Source: Gorillibacterium massiliense (GTDB lineage: Bacteria > Bacillota > Bacilli > Paenibacillales > NBRC-103111). From it: DNA of 64,000 bases. Below, piece after piece: positions 37,291-45,415 of this stretch; position 1 is the first letter of the stretch, and each line of letters starts with the position of its first letter. The stretch spans positions 23,706 through 87,705 of the forward strand of contig NZ_CBQR020000061.1 of the NCBI RefSeq assembly GCF_000455485.1, given 5' to 3'. Below the pieces are notes generated by a model. It was not told the DNA's origin. It saw only the letters and a program-made list of their open reading frames with translations, and made no database searches. The position numbers and the translations under genes were made by a program.

Positions 37291-37362
37291 ATGGTAAGCG
37301 CTTTTATATTCGGTGCACGTGGAGCTTTTCGCAAGGGAGGTGAGATCTACTATGAACCCTAG
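37291..37362 (+). CDS. Short leader ORF overlapping the Gre-like gene
   Basis: A 23-codon frame, MVSAFIFGARGAFRKGGEIY and so on, begins at ATG 37291 with ATAGGAGG 7-8 bases upstream, a stronger site than most genes here. It ends with TAG at 37360-37362, eleven bases into the following gene, and its codons include that gene's ribosome binding site. This layout suggests a leader peptide whose translation couples to or controls the downstream start. It could also be a chance frame, though the Shine-Dalgarno match argues for use. Confidence 0.55.
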   Translation: MVSAFIFGARGAFRKGGEIYYEP

Positions 37363-37807
37363 TTTGCTGGATCAAATGACACGTCTGCAGCTGACCAATC
37401 AGTTGGTTTATTTTGACGAGGAGAAGATTCACTTTCTCGATCACTATTTTCCGGATCACAATCAAAAACGCCGCGCCGCAGAAAAGACATTGGCGGACTA
37501 TACCTCCGTTGTCGAGAGTATTCTCAGGGACTTGAATGAAGAAACTCTCAACTCCGTAGCGCTTATCGGCAGCAAGCTGGAGCTGCGCTATCTGGATGAC
37601 GGCTCGACGGAATCGTATACGATTGTTTTTCCCGATCAAACGGATCCCGCCAGCGGCCACGTTTCCTTTTTGTCTCCCATCGGATTTCAACTGCTGATGA
37701 CCCGGCGGGATGACGTGCGCCAGCTTGCGGTTCCTTACGGAGAGACGTCCGTAAAAGTGGAAGAAGTCAAATTCGTCAATCATGGTACCGTTCATGAACG
37801 ATTTTGA
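37352..37807 (+). CDS. GreA/GreB-family transcription factor-like protein
   Basis: A 151-residue protein whose C-terminal half (about residues 65-145) matches the FKBP-like domain of GreA/GreB: ALIGSKLELRYLDDG, YTIVFPDQTDPASG, SFLSPIGFQLL. The N-terminal region (about 1-60) is helical and probably forms the coiled coil, but it is short and lacks the clear GreA acidic tip that stimulates transcript cleavage. It is therefore a Gre-factor paralogue that may bind the RNA polymerase secondary channel with another effect. The ATG at 37352 follows GGAGGTGAG; the ATG at 37313 has no ribosome binding site. Confidence 0.82.
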   Translation: MNPSLLDQMTRLQLTNQLVYFDEEKIHFLDHYFPDHNQKRRAAEKTLADYTSVVESILRDLNEETLNSVALIGSKLELRYLDDGSTESYTIVFPDQTDPASGHVSFLSPIGFQLLMTRRDDVRQLAVPYGETSVKVEEVKFVNHGTVHERF

Positions 37808-37840
37808 ACGGCCTTGGCGATAAAGATTTGCCGTTTACGC

Positions 37841-37867
37841 AGCCTCCCATCTTGGGAGGCTTTTTTG
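37841..37867 (+). terminator. Intrinsic terminator after the Gre-like gene
   Basis: AGCCTCCC / GGGAGGCT (37841-37848 and 37854-37861) followed by TTTTTT. Confidence 0.92.
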
Positions 37868-37897
37868 CGTTGCAGGGGCTGCGGGGACTTGATTTCA

Positions 37898-37962
37898 TTG
37901 ACATAAAAATGAAGAAATGCTATAAAGAATGAGGGTTGGCACTCTGGTGGCTAGAGTGCTAA
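37898..37962 (+). promoter_or_regulatory. Sigma-A promoter and CIRCE element of htpG
   Basis: TTGACA (37898-37903), 17 bases, TATAAA (37921-37926) is a near-perfect promoter. From 37936 to 37962 TTGGCACTC-N9-GAGTGCTAA matches the CIRCE inverted repeat with a single mismatch in the left arm. It covers the expected transcription start, so HrcA should repress htpG until heat shock. Confidence 0.93.
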
Positions 37963-38019
37963 AATAGGCGATAGAGCACAAACAAGAATATATGCTTTTT
38001 ATTGAAGGGAGAGCACTTC

Positions 38020-39909
38020 ATGGCAAAGAAGCAATTTAAAGCCGAATCCAAACGGCTGCTGGAAATGATGATCAACTCCATCTACACTCACAAAGAGATT
38101 TTTTTGAGAGAATTGATTTCCAATGCCAGCGATGCCATCGACAAGCTGTACTACAAGGCTTTGACCGACGAAAAACTGGTGTTTGACAAAGATAGCTACT
38201 ATATTCGTCTCACCGTGGACAAGGCAAACCGTACCTTGACCATCGCGGATACCGGTATCGGCATGACGAAAGAGGATTTGGAAAACAACCTTGGCGTCAT
38301 TGCCAAGAGCGGTTCCCTCGCCTTCAAAAAAGAAAACGAGTCCAAAGACGGCCACGACATCATCGGCCAATTCGGCGTCGGCTTCTATTCGGCGTTCATG
38401 GTAGCCGACAAGGTGACGGTGATCAGCCGCTCCGTTGACGAGGCGGAAGCGTATAAATGGGAATCCGCCGGAGCAGACGGCTATTCTATCGAGCCTGCGG
38501 AGAAAGCAGCCCCAGGTTCCGAGATCACCCTCAAGATCAAAGACAACACCGAAGACGAAAACTACGACGAATACCTGCAGGAATACCGCCTGAAGGCTAT
38601 CGTGAAGAAATACTCCGACTTCATCCGCTACCCGATCCGTATGGATATCTCCAGCAGCAGACCGAAGGAAGGCAGCGAGAACGAGTGGGAGGATTACACG
38701 GAAGAACAAACCGTCAACAGTATGGTCCCGATCTGGAAAAAGAACAAGAATGAATTGACCGACGAGGACTATGCCAATTTTTACGCCGAAAAACATTATG
38801 GCTTTGACAAGCCTTTGAAGCACATCCACGTCAGCGTCGACGGCTCGGTGAGCTACAACGCCATTTTGTTCATTCCGGAAAACATTCCTTTCGACTACTA
38901 CTCCAAGGAGTTCGAAAAAGGTCTGGAGCTGTACTCAGGCGGCGTTTTGATCATGAACAAATGCTCCGACCTGCTGCCGGATTACTACAGCTTCGTCAAG
39001 GGGATGGTGGATTCCGAGGATCTGTCCCTGAACATCTCCCGGGAGCTTTTGCAGCACGACCGCCAACTGAAGCTCATCGCCAAGAGCCTCAAGAGCAAGA
39101 TCAAAAACCAACTGAAGAGCATGCTCAAGGACGAGAGAGAAAACTACGAGAAGTTCTACAACTCTTTTGGCCGCCAACTGAAATATGGCATCTACAGCGA
39201 TTACGGAACCAACAAAGAAGAGCTGCAGGATCTGCTGATGTTCTATTCCTCCAAGGAGAAGAAGCTGGTCACCTTGGACGAGTACGTTTCTCGCATGCCG
39301 GAAGAGCAGAAGTACATCTACTACGCCACCGGGGAATCCAACGCGCGCATTGAGAAGCTGCCGCAAACGGAACTGGTCGCGGAAAAAGGCTACGAGATCC
39401 TCTACTTTACCGACGACGTGGACGAGTTCGCCATCAAAGTGATTATGAATTACAAGGAGAAGGAGTTCCGCTCCGTATCCGGTGGTGATCTCGGTATCGA
39501 CACCGACGAGAATAAGGACGAGGCGGCCGAGGAAGATAAGGAATCCCAAGACTTGTTCGCGTCCATGTCCTCCGTGCTCGCAGGAAAAGTATCCAAGGTC
39601 AAAGCCTCGAAACGGCTGCGTTCCCATCCGGTCTGTCTCTCCGCCGAGGGCGAAGTGACCATCGAGATGGAGAAGGTATTGAAGATGATGCCGAACAGCC
39701 CTGGCGTCCAAGCGGAAAAGGTGCTGGAAATCAACCGCAACCACGAGGTGTTCCAATCCCTGAAGCAGGCGGCCGGAGATCAAGACAAGCTGGCGTTGAT
39801 TACCAACCTGCTCTACAATCAGGCACTCTTGATCGAAGGACTGTCCGTCGAGGACCCGGTTCAATTCACCAACGATATTTGCAAGATGATCGTTTCCGCA
39901 AGCAAGTAA
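38020..39909 (+). CDS. htpG: Molecular chaperone HtpG (Hsp90)
   Basis: The bacterial Hsp90 chaperone, a cytoplasmic dimer that remodels client proteins with ATP. The N-terminal GHKL ATPase domain has [22 protein letters not shown] and [12 protein letters not shown]; the middle domain follows, then the C-terminal dimerisation domain. At 629 residues it has the family length. The ATG at 38020 has GGGAGAG 6-12 bases upstream; the TTG at 38002 lies before that site. The gene stands alone between two terminators and carries a CIRCE operator, while in B. subtilis htpG is known to be independent of HrcA. Confidence 0.97.
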   Translation: MAKKQFKAESKRLLEMMINSIYTHKEIFLRELISNASDAIDKLYYKALTDEKLVFDKDSYYIRLTVDKANRTLTIADTGIGMTKEDLENNLGVIAKSGSLAFKKENESKDGHDIIGQFGVGFYSAFMVADKVTVISRSVDEAEAYKWESAGADGYSIEPAEKAAPGSEITLKIKDNTEDENYDEYLQEYRLKAIVKKYSDFIRYPIRMDISSSRPKEGSENEWEDYTEEQTVNSMVPIWKKNKNELTDEDYANFYAEKHYGFDKPLKHIHVSVDGSVSYNAILFIPENIPFDYYSKEFEKGLELYSGGVLIMNKCSDLLPDYYSFVKGMVDSEDLSLNISRELLQHDRQLKLIAKSLKSKIKNQLKSMLKDERENYEKFYNSFGRQLKYGIYSDYGTNKEELQDLLMFYSSKEKKLVTLDEYVSRMPEEQKYIYYATGESNARIEKLPQTELVAEKGYEILYFTDDVDEFAIKVIMNYKEKEFRSVSGGDLGIDTDENKDEAAEEDKESQDLFASMSSVLAGKVSKVKASKRLRSHPVCLSAEGEVTIEMEKVLKMMPNSPGVQAEKVLEINRNHEVFQSLKQAAGDQDKLALITNLLYNQALLIEGLSVEDPVQFTNDICKMIVSASK

Positions 39910-39932
39910 ATGATTAACGATAGAAAAGATTA

Positions 39933-39972
39933 AGACGCGGCTGTTCGCTTGGGCGAACGGCTGCGTCTTTTT
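39933..39972 (+). terminator. Intrinsic terminator after htpG
   Basis: A long stem, AAGACGC..GTTCGC / GCGAAC..GCGTCTT (39933-39969), ends in TTTTTTTT. Confidence 0.93.
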
Positions 39973-40109
39973 TTTCGTGGCGGCTGGCTGAGCGCCTTCC
40001 CAGGAAGAGAAACGGGGCGGAATCGAAGAGCCTACGAGATGATTTGTGGTATGATAAAGATCACATGATACTCCGATCAATCAAACGAATATAAAATCAT
40101 GCATCCGAG

Positions 40110-40577
40110 GTGAGGAGCTTGTTCTATGTCTTATTCTTACTCGTCGTTTTACTTGATCAGGCTGTAAAGCTATGGGTTCGCCTCCATATGATCGTGGGAC
40201 AATCCATTCCCGTGCGGGAAGGGTTTCAATTGACGTATTATCAAAATACCGGCGCTATGGGAAGCAGCTTTGAAGGGTATGGCAGATACTTTATAGTTCC
40301 CGCGATCTTCGCCGTCTTCATAGCCGTCTACCTGTTGCGCAAAGGCAGGCTGAACGGCGTGATGCTGAAGTGCGGTGCGGCGCTCTTTACCGGCGGTGCT
40401 GCCGGAAATGCAATCGATCGGCTGCTTTTCGGACGGGTGACGGATTTTTTGGATTTCGGCAGAGGGATTTCCAATCTTGCCGACCATGCGATTAGCGTAG
40501 GCCTGCTATTCATCTTGCTTCACGAGTTGATCATTGACCCGCTAATGAAGAAGAAAAATAAAAAGCTGTGTTATTAA
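40110..40577 (+). CDS. lspA: Signal peptidase II-like protein (LspA)
   Basis: A lipoprotein signal peptidase that cuts prolipoproteins before the lipidated cysteine. The 155-residue protein has four membrane segments. Family motifs are visible: VLLDQAVKLWV in the first segment, NAIDRLLFGRVTDFLDF with one catalytic aspartate and NLADHAISVG with the other. Two details differ from typical LspA: NTGAMGSSF in place of NxGAAF, and ADH in place of ADS. The gene is not next to ileS or rluD, its usual neighbours. Start choice is open: GTG 40110 or TTG 40119, both close to the GAGGTGAGGAG stretch. It may be a second, specialised LspA. Confidence 0.85.
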   Translation: MRSLFYVLFLLVVLLDQAVKLWVRLHMIVGQSIPVREGFQLTYYQNTGAMGSSFEGYGRYFIVPAIFAVFIAVYLLRKGRLNGVMLKCGAALFTGGAAGNAIDRLLFGRVTDFLDFGRGISNLADHAISVGLLFILLHELIIDPLMKKKNKKLCY

Positions 40578-40595
40578 GCCATTTTAAACCAATCA

Positions 40596-40625
40596 AGCTG
40601 CCATTCGGCGGCTTTTCTTTTTTTT
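40596..40625 (+). terminator. Intrinsic terminator after lspA
   Basis: AAGCTGCC / GGCGGCTT with one G-T pair, then a T-rich tail. Confidence 0.8.
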
Positions 40626-40738
40626 GGCTATGTACTCCGCTCATCATTGTCCGCTTCTTGTCACTGGTTAAAAAGAGGAGAATTTAAGGATTAACAGGGG
40701 ACACGGCAAGTTATCTAATGGATTTCTCCAAAATGATA

Positions 40739-40804
40739 ACCCCTCCATGTCCGGGCCATGGATCATCCCAATGAATGATCGAGTGTGGCCGGTCATGAAG
40801 GGGT
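40739..40804. repeat. Long imperfect inverted repeat downstream of the MBL gene
   Basis: Arms of about 30 bases (ACCCCTCCATG...GGATCAT against ATGATC...CATGAAGGGGT) pair with several mismatches around a short loop near 40771. The region 40626-40829 contains no gene. It lies just beyond the stop of the minus-strand metallo-hydrolase, so it could form the end of that transcript, although no clean T run follows. Confidence 0.55.
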
Positions 40805-40829
40805 AGGAGATTCCGGATTCAAGTTGTCC

Positions 40830-41576
40830 TCATTTATAGACGATTCTTCTTGGTTCTATGCCGTAAGGGTGGGCTTTGGACGTGCCGCCAAACCATTCGT
40901 AAGAGATATCCCCTTCATTCTTACCTTCATAGACTTCTTTCACAGCATTCCGGTGATCTTCGTAGAGGGACGCATCCTCAATGTCTCGACTATGTCCGGT
41001 TAAGATGAAATCATATTCACCGCGAATTCCCTTCAGCGCATCAAGAGAGTGGAGGAACACCTCCATGGGCATGCTTTCTTCCAACTGCATCCACGTCTGT
41101 TCAATAATGCTGTCACCGGTAAACAAGATCCGATCCCGACGGTCCAGCAAACAGATGCCTCCCGGGGTATGTCCCGGAACGCCATAGACTTCCAGCTCGA
41201 TCTCCCCAAGGTTGATCATTTCGCCTGAGAGAATCGGTCGAAAAGCCGCCGGTTTCAGCTTCATTTGCTCGATTGCTTCCGTAAACAGCGGTTCCTGATA
41301 AAAATGCTGCGCCAACGCCATATCGTCAGGATGAATAAAGACTTCATCAAAATAGATGTTGCCATAGATATGATCGGGATGACCGTGGGTGTTCACGACT
41401 ATAAGCGGTAAGCTTGTTAACGTTTCTGCAATCTCTTTCACATTTTCATAGCCATTCATCGTGTCGATGATCACTGCTTTTTGTGAACCTACCACAAGAT
41501 AGCCAGTTGCTTCGTCGTTGTCATTCATTAACCAGATGTGATCCTTGATTTGTTTTAATTTTACTCGCTCGAACAT
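40830..41576 (-). CDS. Metallo-beta-lactamase-fold hydrolase
   Basis: A 248-residue hydrolase of the metallo-beta-lactamase superfamily. The metal site is THGHPDH at residues 63-69, with further ligands in VPGHTPGG, LFTGDSI and LTGHSRD. The superfamily covers glyoxalase II, lactonases and sulfur dioxygenases; nothing here picks one. The ATG is preceded by GAGGGTGA. It is transcribed away from the amidohydrolase gene, with a 264-bp gap between. Confidence 0.92.
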   Translation of the reverse strand: MFERVKLKQIKDHIWLMNDNDEATGYLVVGSQKAVIIDTMNGYENVKEIAETLTSLPLIVVNTHGHPDHIYGNIYFDEVFIHPDDMALAQHFYQEPLFTEAIEQMKLKPAAFRPILSGEMINLGEIELEVYGVPGHTPGGICLLDRRDRILFTGDSIIEQTWMQLEESMPMEVFLHSLDALKGIRGEYDFILTGHSRDIEDASLYEDHRNAVKEVYEGKNEGDISYEWFGGTSKAHPYGIEPRRIVYK

Positions 41577-41616
41577 GGGTTCACCCTCAACTTATCGTTC
41601 ATGTGATTAACGCATG

Positions 41617-41684
41617 GTTCCAACTGCGATTTCCTTTCATTAGTTTAAATCCGATCTCCAGAGATTTCTAGTTCCAATTGCGAT
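41617..41684. repeat. Two 14-bp direct repeats in the divergent promoter region
   Basis: GTTCCAACTGCGAT (41617-41630) and GTTCCAATTGCGAT (41671-41684) differ by one base and are 54 bp apart, about five helical turns. They lie between the MBL gene and the amidohydrolase gene and could be paired regulator sites. The rest of 41577-41840 holds nothing else recognisable. Confidence 0.4.
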
Positions 41685-41840
41685 AAAGCAAGAGGCCGTT
41701 ACCTTGAGGTTTCGTCTGGAGTCTAGTCGGCAGTTCATGGATGTCTGCATTGCATATTCCAACCGATCGTTTGTCATGTATAATTTTGGTATCTGTATTC
41801 TTACGAATCTAGTTGATCTCTCATATGGAGGATGAATCGT

Positions 41841-42986
41841 TTGAAAAAAGGTCGATTCGGCTTGTGGAAAACGATTTTGGTTAGCTTTGTAGTATTGGTA
41901 GGGTGCGTGCTACTAATCGGGTACTTGCTAAAACCTCATCATGAGCCTCAACAAGTCGCCCAGCCGATACCAACGGTTGAACCGACATTGACAGTTGCAC
42001 CTACCTCAACCGTTGCTCCGACGGAGGCGCCAGTGAAAAGCATGGAGGAGTGGGCAAAGGAATACGGCTCTTTACCCTTGGCGGATGCTCATAATCATGG
42101 CTCGGTTTTGGGGATAGCCGGAAAGCTGGTGCTGTGGGGAAATGCCGGCATCGATCGTGTAGTCTTGTTCGGAGAAGTTTCAAAGGAAATAGCGGTTACC
42201 CATGATATTTATACTTGGGAATATTACAAGCAGCATCCGGAACTGATCATTCCGTTCTTTTCCGGAATTAATTTGAAAGATCCGGCTGCTCTTCAAGTGG
42301 CCCGTGACCAATTGGAAAAGGGCTTCTTCGGAATTGGGGAAATCGCGGCGGCTTCCACGTATTCGCCTGCTGTTTCGGGCGCGGAATGGAAAGCTGATGA
42401 CCCCATGGACGGGATCTTGCCTCAACTGTATAAGCTTTGTGCGGAATACAAGGCGCCTTTGCTGCTACACATCGATCCGCCCTCAGGCCTTCCTATCTTC
42501 AAGCTGGAAGAGGCATTGGAGGCTTATCCCGATACGACCATTATTTTCGGACACGCCAACGCGTATAACTCGCCGCAAAACATCGAGAGTCTACTTAAGG
42601 CGCATTCCAATCTGTATATCGATATCTTTGCGGGATTTACCGCTTTTAACCCGGACAGTACCAATAAACTGGAGGATTTTGTGGATGTGATACGGGAATT
42701 TCCGGACCGGTTCATGTTAAGCACAGACTCTGGGTATGACATGGAAAGAGGCGAGGAACAGGCAATCGAAGGCATGTATCAAATGCTGGATTTGTTGAAA
42801 GACGATCCGGTGCTGATGCGCAAAGTGGCTTATGACAATTTGGATGCCTTGATACGAAACCAGCCGGCTACCAAGACTCAGAAGGACCAGATTCGCGAAC
42901 TCGATAAAAAGATAGGCAGCAAACATGATCTTTCCGCGATCACCAAGCTTGAAGCAGGCCGAATCTTGGCTGAAGCGGATCAATAA
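41841..42986 (+). CDS. Membrane-anchored amidohydrolase-like metal hydrolase
   Basis: The protein has an N-terminal membrane anchor (about residues 10-30), a Thr/Pro/Val linker (about 40-65) and an amidohydrolase-type TIM barrel. Metal-site motifs include DAHNHG, IGEIAA, LLLHID, IFGHAN and STDSGYDME, in the order expected for the metal-dependent hydrolase (TatD/Amidohydro_2-like) superfamily. It should act outside the cell. SD GGAGG at 41827-41831 sits directly before the ATG at 41832, so TTG 41841, 9 bases downstream, is the likelier start. The substrate is unknown. Confidence 0.78.
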   Translation: MKKGRFGLWKTILVSFVVLVGCVLLIGYLLKPHHEPQQVAQPIPTVEPTLTVAPTSTVAPTEAPVKSMEEWAKEYGSLPLADAHNHGSVLGIAGKLVLWGNAGIDRVVLFGEVSKEIAVTHDIYTWEYYKQHPELIIPFFSGINLKDPAALQVARDQLEKGFFGIGEIAAASTYSPAVSGAEWKADDPMDGILPQLYKLCAEYKAPLLLHIDPPSGLPIFKLEEALEAYPDTTIIFGHANAYNSPQNIESLLKAHSNLYIDIFAGFTAFNPDSTNKLEDFVDVIREFPDRFMLSTDSGYDMERGEEQAIEGMYQMLDLLKDDPVLMRKVAYDNLDALIRNQPATKTQKDQIRELDKKIGSKHDLSAITKLEAGRILAEADQ

Positions 42987-43105
42987 GTTCGCCTTTGCGG
43001 TTTGGCAGAACCCTGGATGAATATAACCAAACTTTCCCTTTTTTCGGATAACCCGGCTTGCTAGTATGTTGGTGACGATAGTTAGCCAAAAAGGGAGGCT
43101 TATTT

Positions 43106-43912
43106 GTGATTTTGAATTGGATCAATCCTGAAGAATTTTCGTTTAGTAGTTTCTTGTTGATGGACAGATGGATCGTTCGAATGATCAGTACCCAGTATGC
43201 CGGATGGCACGAGTTTACGAATAACCTCGGGATTGCCCTTAAGTATAATCCTACGGTTGCATGGTATTTTGCTCAAAGGAGTCCGGAAAGCAAGCCGTCC
43301 ATTGATGACATGGTGGCCGCCGCTCCATCTGATCTTCCTCCCGACGAAGTCCGAAAAGCGGAGGTGTTTGTGATCCGGGCTATGGAGACTTCGGTTGTAT
43401 ACGCCTATCCCGATATCATGCAGCGAAATTGCGATTATATCTACGATTGGGATAAAAACCTCCTTTTTGAGCTTGCGGATTTTACCGACAAGCTAGTTCT
43501 GGATGTAGGAAGCGGCACCGGGAGATTGGCGTTTGCGGCAGCCGAAAAGGCGAGACGGGTTTATGCAAGTGAGCCGACCGATATGCTGAGGGAATATATG
43601 CGGGACAAAATCATACGCGAAAATATCCCTAATGTTACCGTCGTCGACGGGACAGTCCAGACAATTCCCTACGAGGACGATACCTTCGATATCGTCATGT
43701 CCGGGCATGTAGTCGGAGACGATTACGATCGTGAAATTGCCGAATTGACGCGGGTGGTGAAGGACGGAGGCTGGATCATCGATTGCATCGGAGAGGACAA
43801 CCTGAAAAGAACCGTTAAGGATGAGCTGTTGAAACGGGGCTTTGAATCGTTTTATCACGTCAGCAAAACGGGTGGAGATATTTACAGGTACCGTAAAAGG
43901 GTTTGGAAATAA
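43106..43912 (+). CDS. SAM-dependent methyltransferase (class I fold)
   Basis: A 268-residue protein with an N-terminal region of about 125 residues without a known motif, then the Rossmann-type methyltransferase fold: LDVGSGTGRLAFAA at about 131-144, an acidic residue at the end of strand 2 (ASEPTD), and TFDIVMSGHVV further on. The GTG follows AGGGAGG. The kinase gene follows after 27 bp, so both may be read together. The target molecule cannot be inferred. Confidence 0.88.
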   Translation: MILNWINPEEFSFSSFLLMDRWIVRMISTQYAGWHEFTNNLGIALKYNPTVAWYFAQRSPESKPSIDDMVAAAPSDLPPDEVRKAEVFVIRAMETSVVYAYPDIMQRNCDYIYDWDKNLLFELADFTDKLVLDVGSGTGRLAFAAAEKARRVYASEPTDMLREYMRDKIIRENIPNVTVVDGTVQTIPYEDDTFDIVMSGHVVGDDYDREIAELTRVVKDGGWIIDCIGEDNLKRTVKDELLKRGFESFYHVSKTGGDIYRYRKRVWK

Positions 43913-43939
43913 AGGGCTTGAAGGGGGAGGATCGCTAAC

Positions 43940-44443
43940 TTGAAAAAGTTGATATTGATTTGCGGAGCAAACGGTGTGGGGAAATCCACTGCAAGCAAGG
44001 CGCTTCTGGCAGCGATGGAAAAATCAGCTTATATCGACAGCGAATATTGCTGCGCGATTCATCCATTTGAATTCACAACGGAGACGATTGCCCTCTTCAA
44101 GAGCAACATCGCGGCTTTAATGCTGAACAGTTTCCGCTCTTCCAGTATCGATGCGGTCATTTTCCCCTACGGCTTTCATGGCCCCAGACAGCAAATCTTC
44201 CAAGGGGTTCTCGCCGATCTGGAGCTTCATAAGATCCATTACGAGCTTTGCCCGATTCTGTTGGAATGCGACGTCGAAGAAAATGTCCGGCGGATGCAAA
44301 ACGATGGGAGAGAGACAGACCGGATCGAACGTGCGTTAAAGAATACGCGGCATCTTTATGATGCTTATGATTATCCCAGAATCAACACGACGAACATGAC
44401 CGTGGCAGAGACGGTTGGCGCCATGCTATCTATCATCCATTAA
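43940..44443 (+). CDS. P-loop kinase of the AAA/zeta-like group
   Basis: A 167-residue P-loop protein with Walker A GANGVGKST at residues 9-17, a middle DAVIFPYGFHG segment, an arginine-rich lid region (RRMQNDGRETDRIERAL) and the C-terminal NTTNMTVAETV typical of small kinases. It resembles AAA-type nucleoside or sugar kinases; no antitoxin gene is next to it, so a zeta-toxin reading is not supported. The TTG start is 6 bases after GGGGGAGG. It is probably co-transcribed with the methyltransferase gene, and a shared terminator lies at 44457. Confidence 0.8.
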   Translation: MKKLILICGANGVGKSTASKALLAAMEKSAYIDSEYCCAIHPFEFTTETIALFKSNIAALMLNSFRSSSIDAVIFPYGFHGPRQQIFQGVLADLELHKIHYELCPILLECDVEENVRRMQNDGRETDRIERALKNTRHLYDAYDYPRINTTNMTVAETVGAMLSIIH

Positions 44444-44456
44444 GTCGAATGAGCGA

Positions 44457-44502
44457 AAAAAGGACGCAGCCACTGGCGATTGCCGTAGGTTGCGTCCTTT
44501 TC
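44457..44502. terminator. Bidirectional terminator between convergent genes
   Basis: AAAAGGACGCA / TGCGTCCTTTT (about 44457-44467 and 44491-44501) serve the kinase gene on the plus strand and the HxlR gene on the minus strand. Confidence 0.82.
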
Positions 44503-44530
44503 ATACTGGGGGATTCTGAGTTTCGTCCGT

Positions 44531-44914
44531 TTACATACCTTCCGCTAGTCCATCCACATTGCTAACGAACGGCTCCACTTCCCTGTTTTCGCCATACAAT
44601 TCGTTTAGATGTTGAACATGCGCCGTCCCCCATGTGTTCATGGCGTCGAGGACAGGCAGCATCCCTTTGGCGTATTCGGTAATGGAGTATTCCACCTTGG
44701 GGGGAACTTGCAAATAAACCTTTCTGTGGACGATATCGTGGTATTCCAGTTCCCGTAATTGTGCGGTAAGCATTTTTTTGGTGATGTCGGGCAGCGTCTT
44801 TTGCAGCTCACTGAACCGCATCGTCCCTTTCGAAAAAAGATGAAAGAGAATGATAGGCTTCCATTTGCCCACCAGGATTTCTAACGCTGTTTCTACTTTG
44901 CATTCTGAAGCCAT
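44531..44914 (-). CDS. HxlR-family regulator with conserved N-terminal cysteine
   Basis: A 127-residue winged-helix protein. The HxlR motif set is present: ILVGKWKPIILFHL, RFSELQKTLPDITKKMLT, LRELEYHDIV and the wing VEYSITEYA. Cys5 is in the position of the redox-active cysteine of the Bacillus regulators YodB, CatR and HypR, which lose DNA binding when it is alkylated by quinones or oxidised. It is divergent from the DoxX gene, and two inverted repeats lie between them, so it probably represses that operon. The stop is followed by the shared terminator. Confidence 0.93.
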   Translation of the reverse strand: MASECKVETALEILVGKWKPIILFHLFSKGTMRFSELQKTLPDITKKMLTAQLRELEYHDIVHRKVYLQVPPKVEYSITEYAKGMLPVLDAMNTWGTAHVQHLNELYGENREVEPFVSNVDGLAEGM

Positions 44915-44937
44915 GATGCTCTCCTCCTTAGCTTTCT

Positions 44938-44959
44938 ATGGTATCTTTTTGGATACTAT
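44938..44959. promoter_or_regulatory. Operator-like inverted repeat upstream of the HxlR gene
   Basis: ATGGTATC / GATACTAT (44938-44945 and 44952-44959) form an inverted repeat with one mismatch and a 6-base spacer, of the size HxlR-family dimers bind. It is close to the start of the regulator gene, suggesting autoregulation. Confidence 0.5.
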
Positions 44960-44982
44960 GTTTCTTTAAAGTGCCTACTTCC

Positions 44983-45006
44983 TAATAATGATTCTAGAGA
45001 TTATTA
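44983..45006. promoter_or_regulatory. Second operator-like repeat before the DoxX gene
   Basis: TAATAATGATTCTAGAGATT and the following ATTA form an imperfect palindrome centred on TCTAGA, with TAATAA / TTATTA outer arms. It lies 42-65 bp before the DoxX start and may be the operon operator. Confidence 0.4.
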
Positions 45007-45047
45007 TATCTCCATAAGGAATCTTATTCAAGGAGAGGGGATATTTT

Positions 45048-45401
45048 ATGAATATCGCGTTATGGATCGCACAGGGGATTTCGGCGTTGATGTTTTTAAT
45101 GGCAGGGATGATGAAATCTTTTCAATATGAAAAAGCGAAGGCGAGCATGGATTGGGTTAAAACCTCCCCAAAAGGGCTGGTCACGTTTATCGGCGTAGCG
45201 GAGCTGCTGGGTGGGTTGGGAGTCATTTTGCCCTATGCGACTGGAATTGCACCGGTACTGACGCCTATCGCAGCGATCGGTCTTGCGGTGGTCATGCTCC
45301 TTGCCGCCGTTTTTCATGCCCGGAGAAAAGAATACTCATCTATCGGCATGAACATCCTGTTCGTAGCGCTGGCTGTTTTTGTAGCGGTGGGACGCTGGTA
45401 A
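45048..45401 (+). CDS. DoxX-family membrane protein
   Basis: A 117-residue membrane protein with four membrane segments, starting with WIAQGISALMFLMAGMMK, the usual DoxX N-terminus, and ending with a helix pair. In Bacillus the DoxX protein CatD is encoded with the dioxygenase CatE under HxlR-type control in response to catechol and quinones. Here the order is regulator (divergent), DoxX, dioxygenase, reductase. The ATG follows AGGAGAGGGGA. The dioxygenase gene starts 14 bp after its stop. Confidence 0.88.
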   Translation: MNIALWIAQGISALMFLMAGMMKSFQYEKAKASMDWVKTSPKGLVTFIGVAELLGGLGVILPYATGIAPVLTPIAAIGLAVVMLLAAVFHARRKEYSSIGMNILFVALAVFVAVGRW

Positions 45402-45415
45402 GGAGGTAAAAGATC

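Noticed and set aside
38935-40080. 381-codon minus-strand frame
   Set aside because: Antisense to htpG with its strong motifs; composition typical of a mirrored coding strand.
43940-44443. Zeta-type toxin of a toxin-antitoxin pair
   Set aside because: No antitoxin gene is adjacent and the neighbour is a methyltransferase; a metabolic P-loop kinase is the simpler reading.
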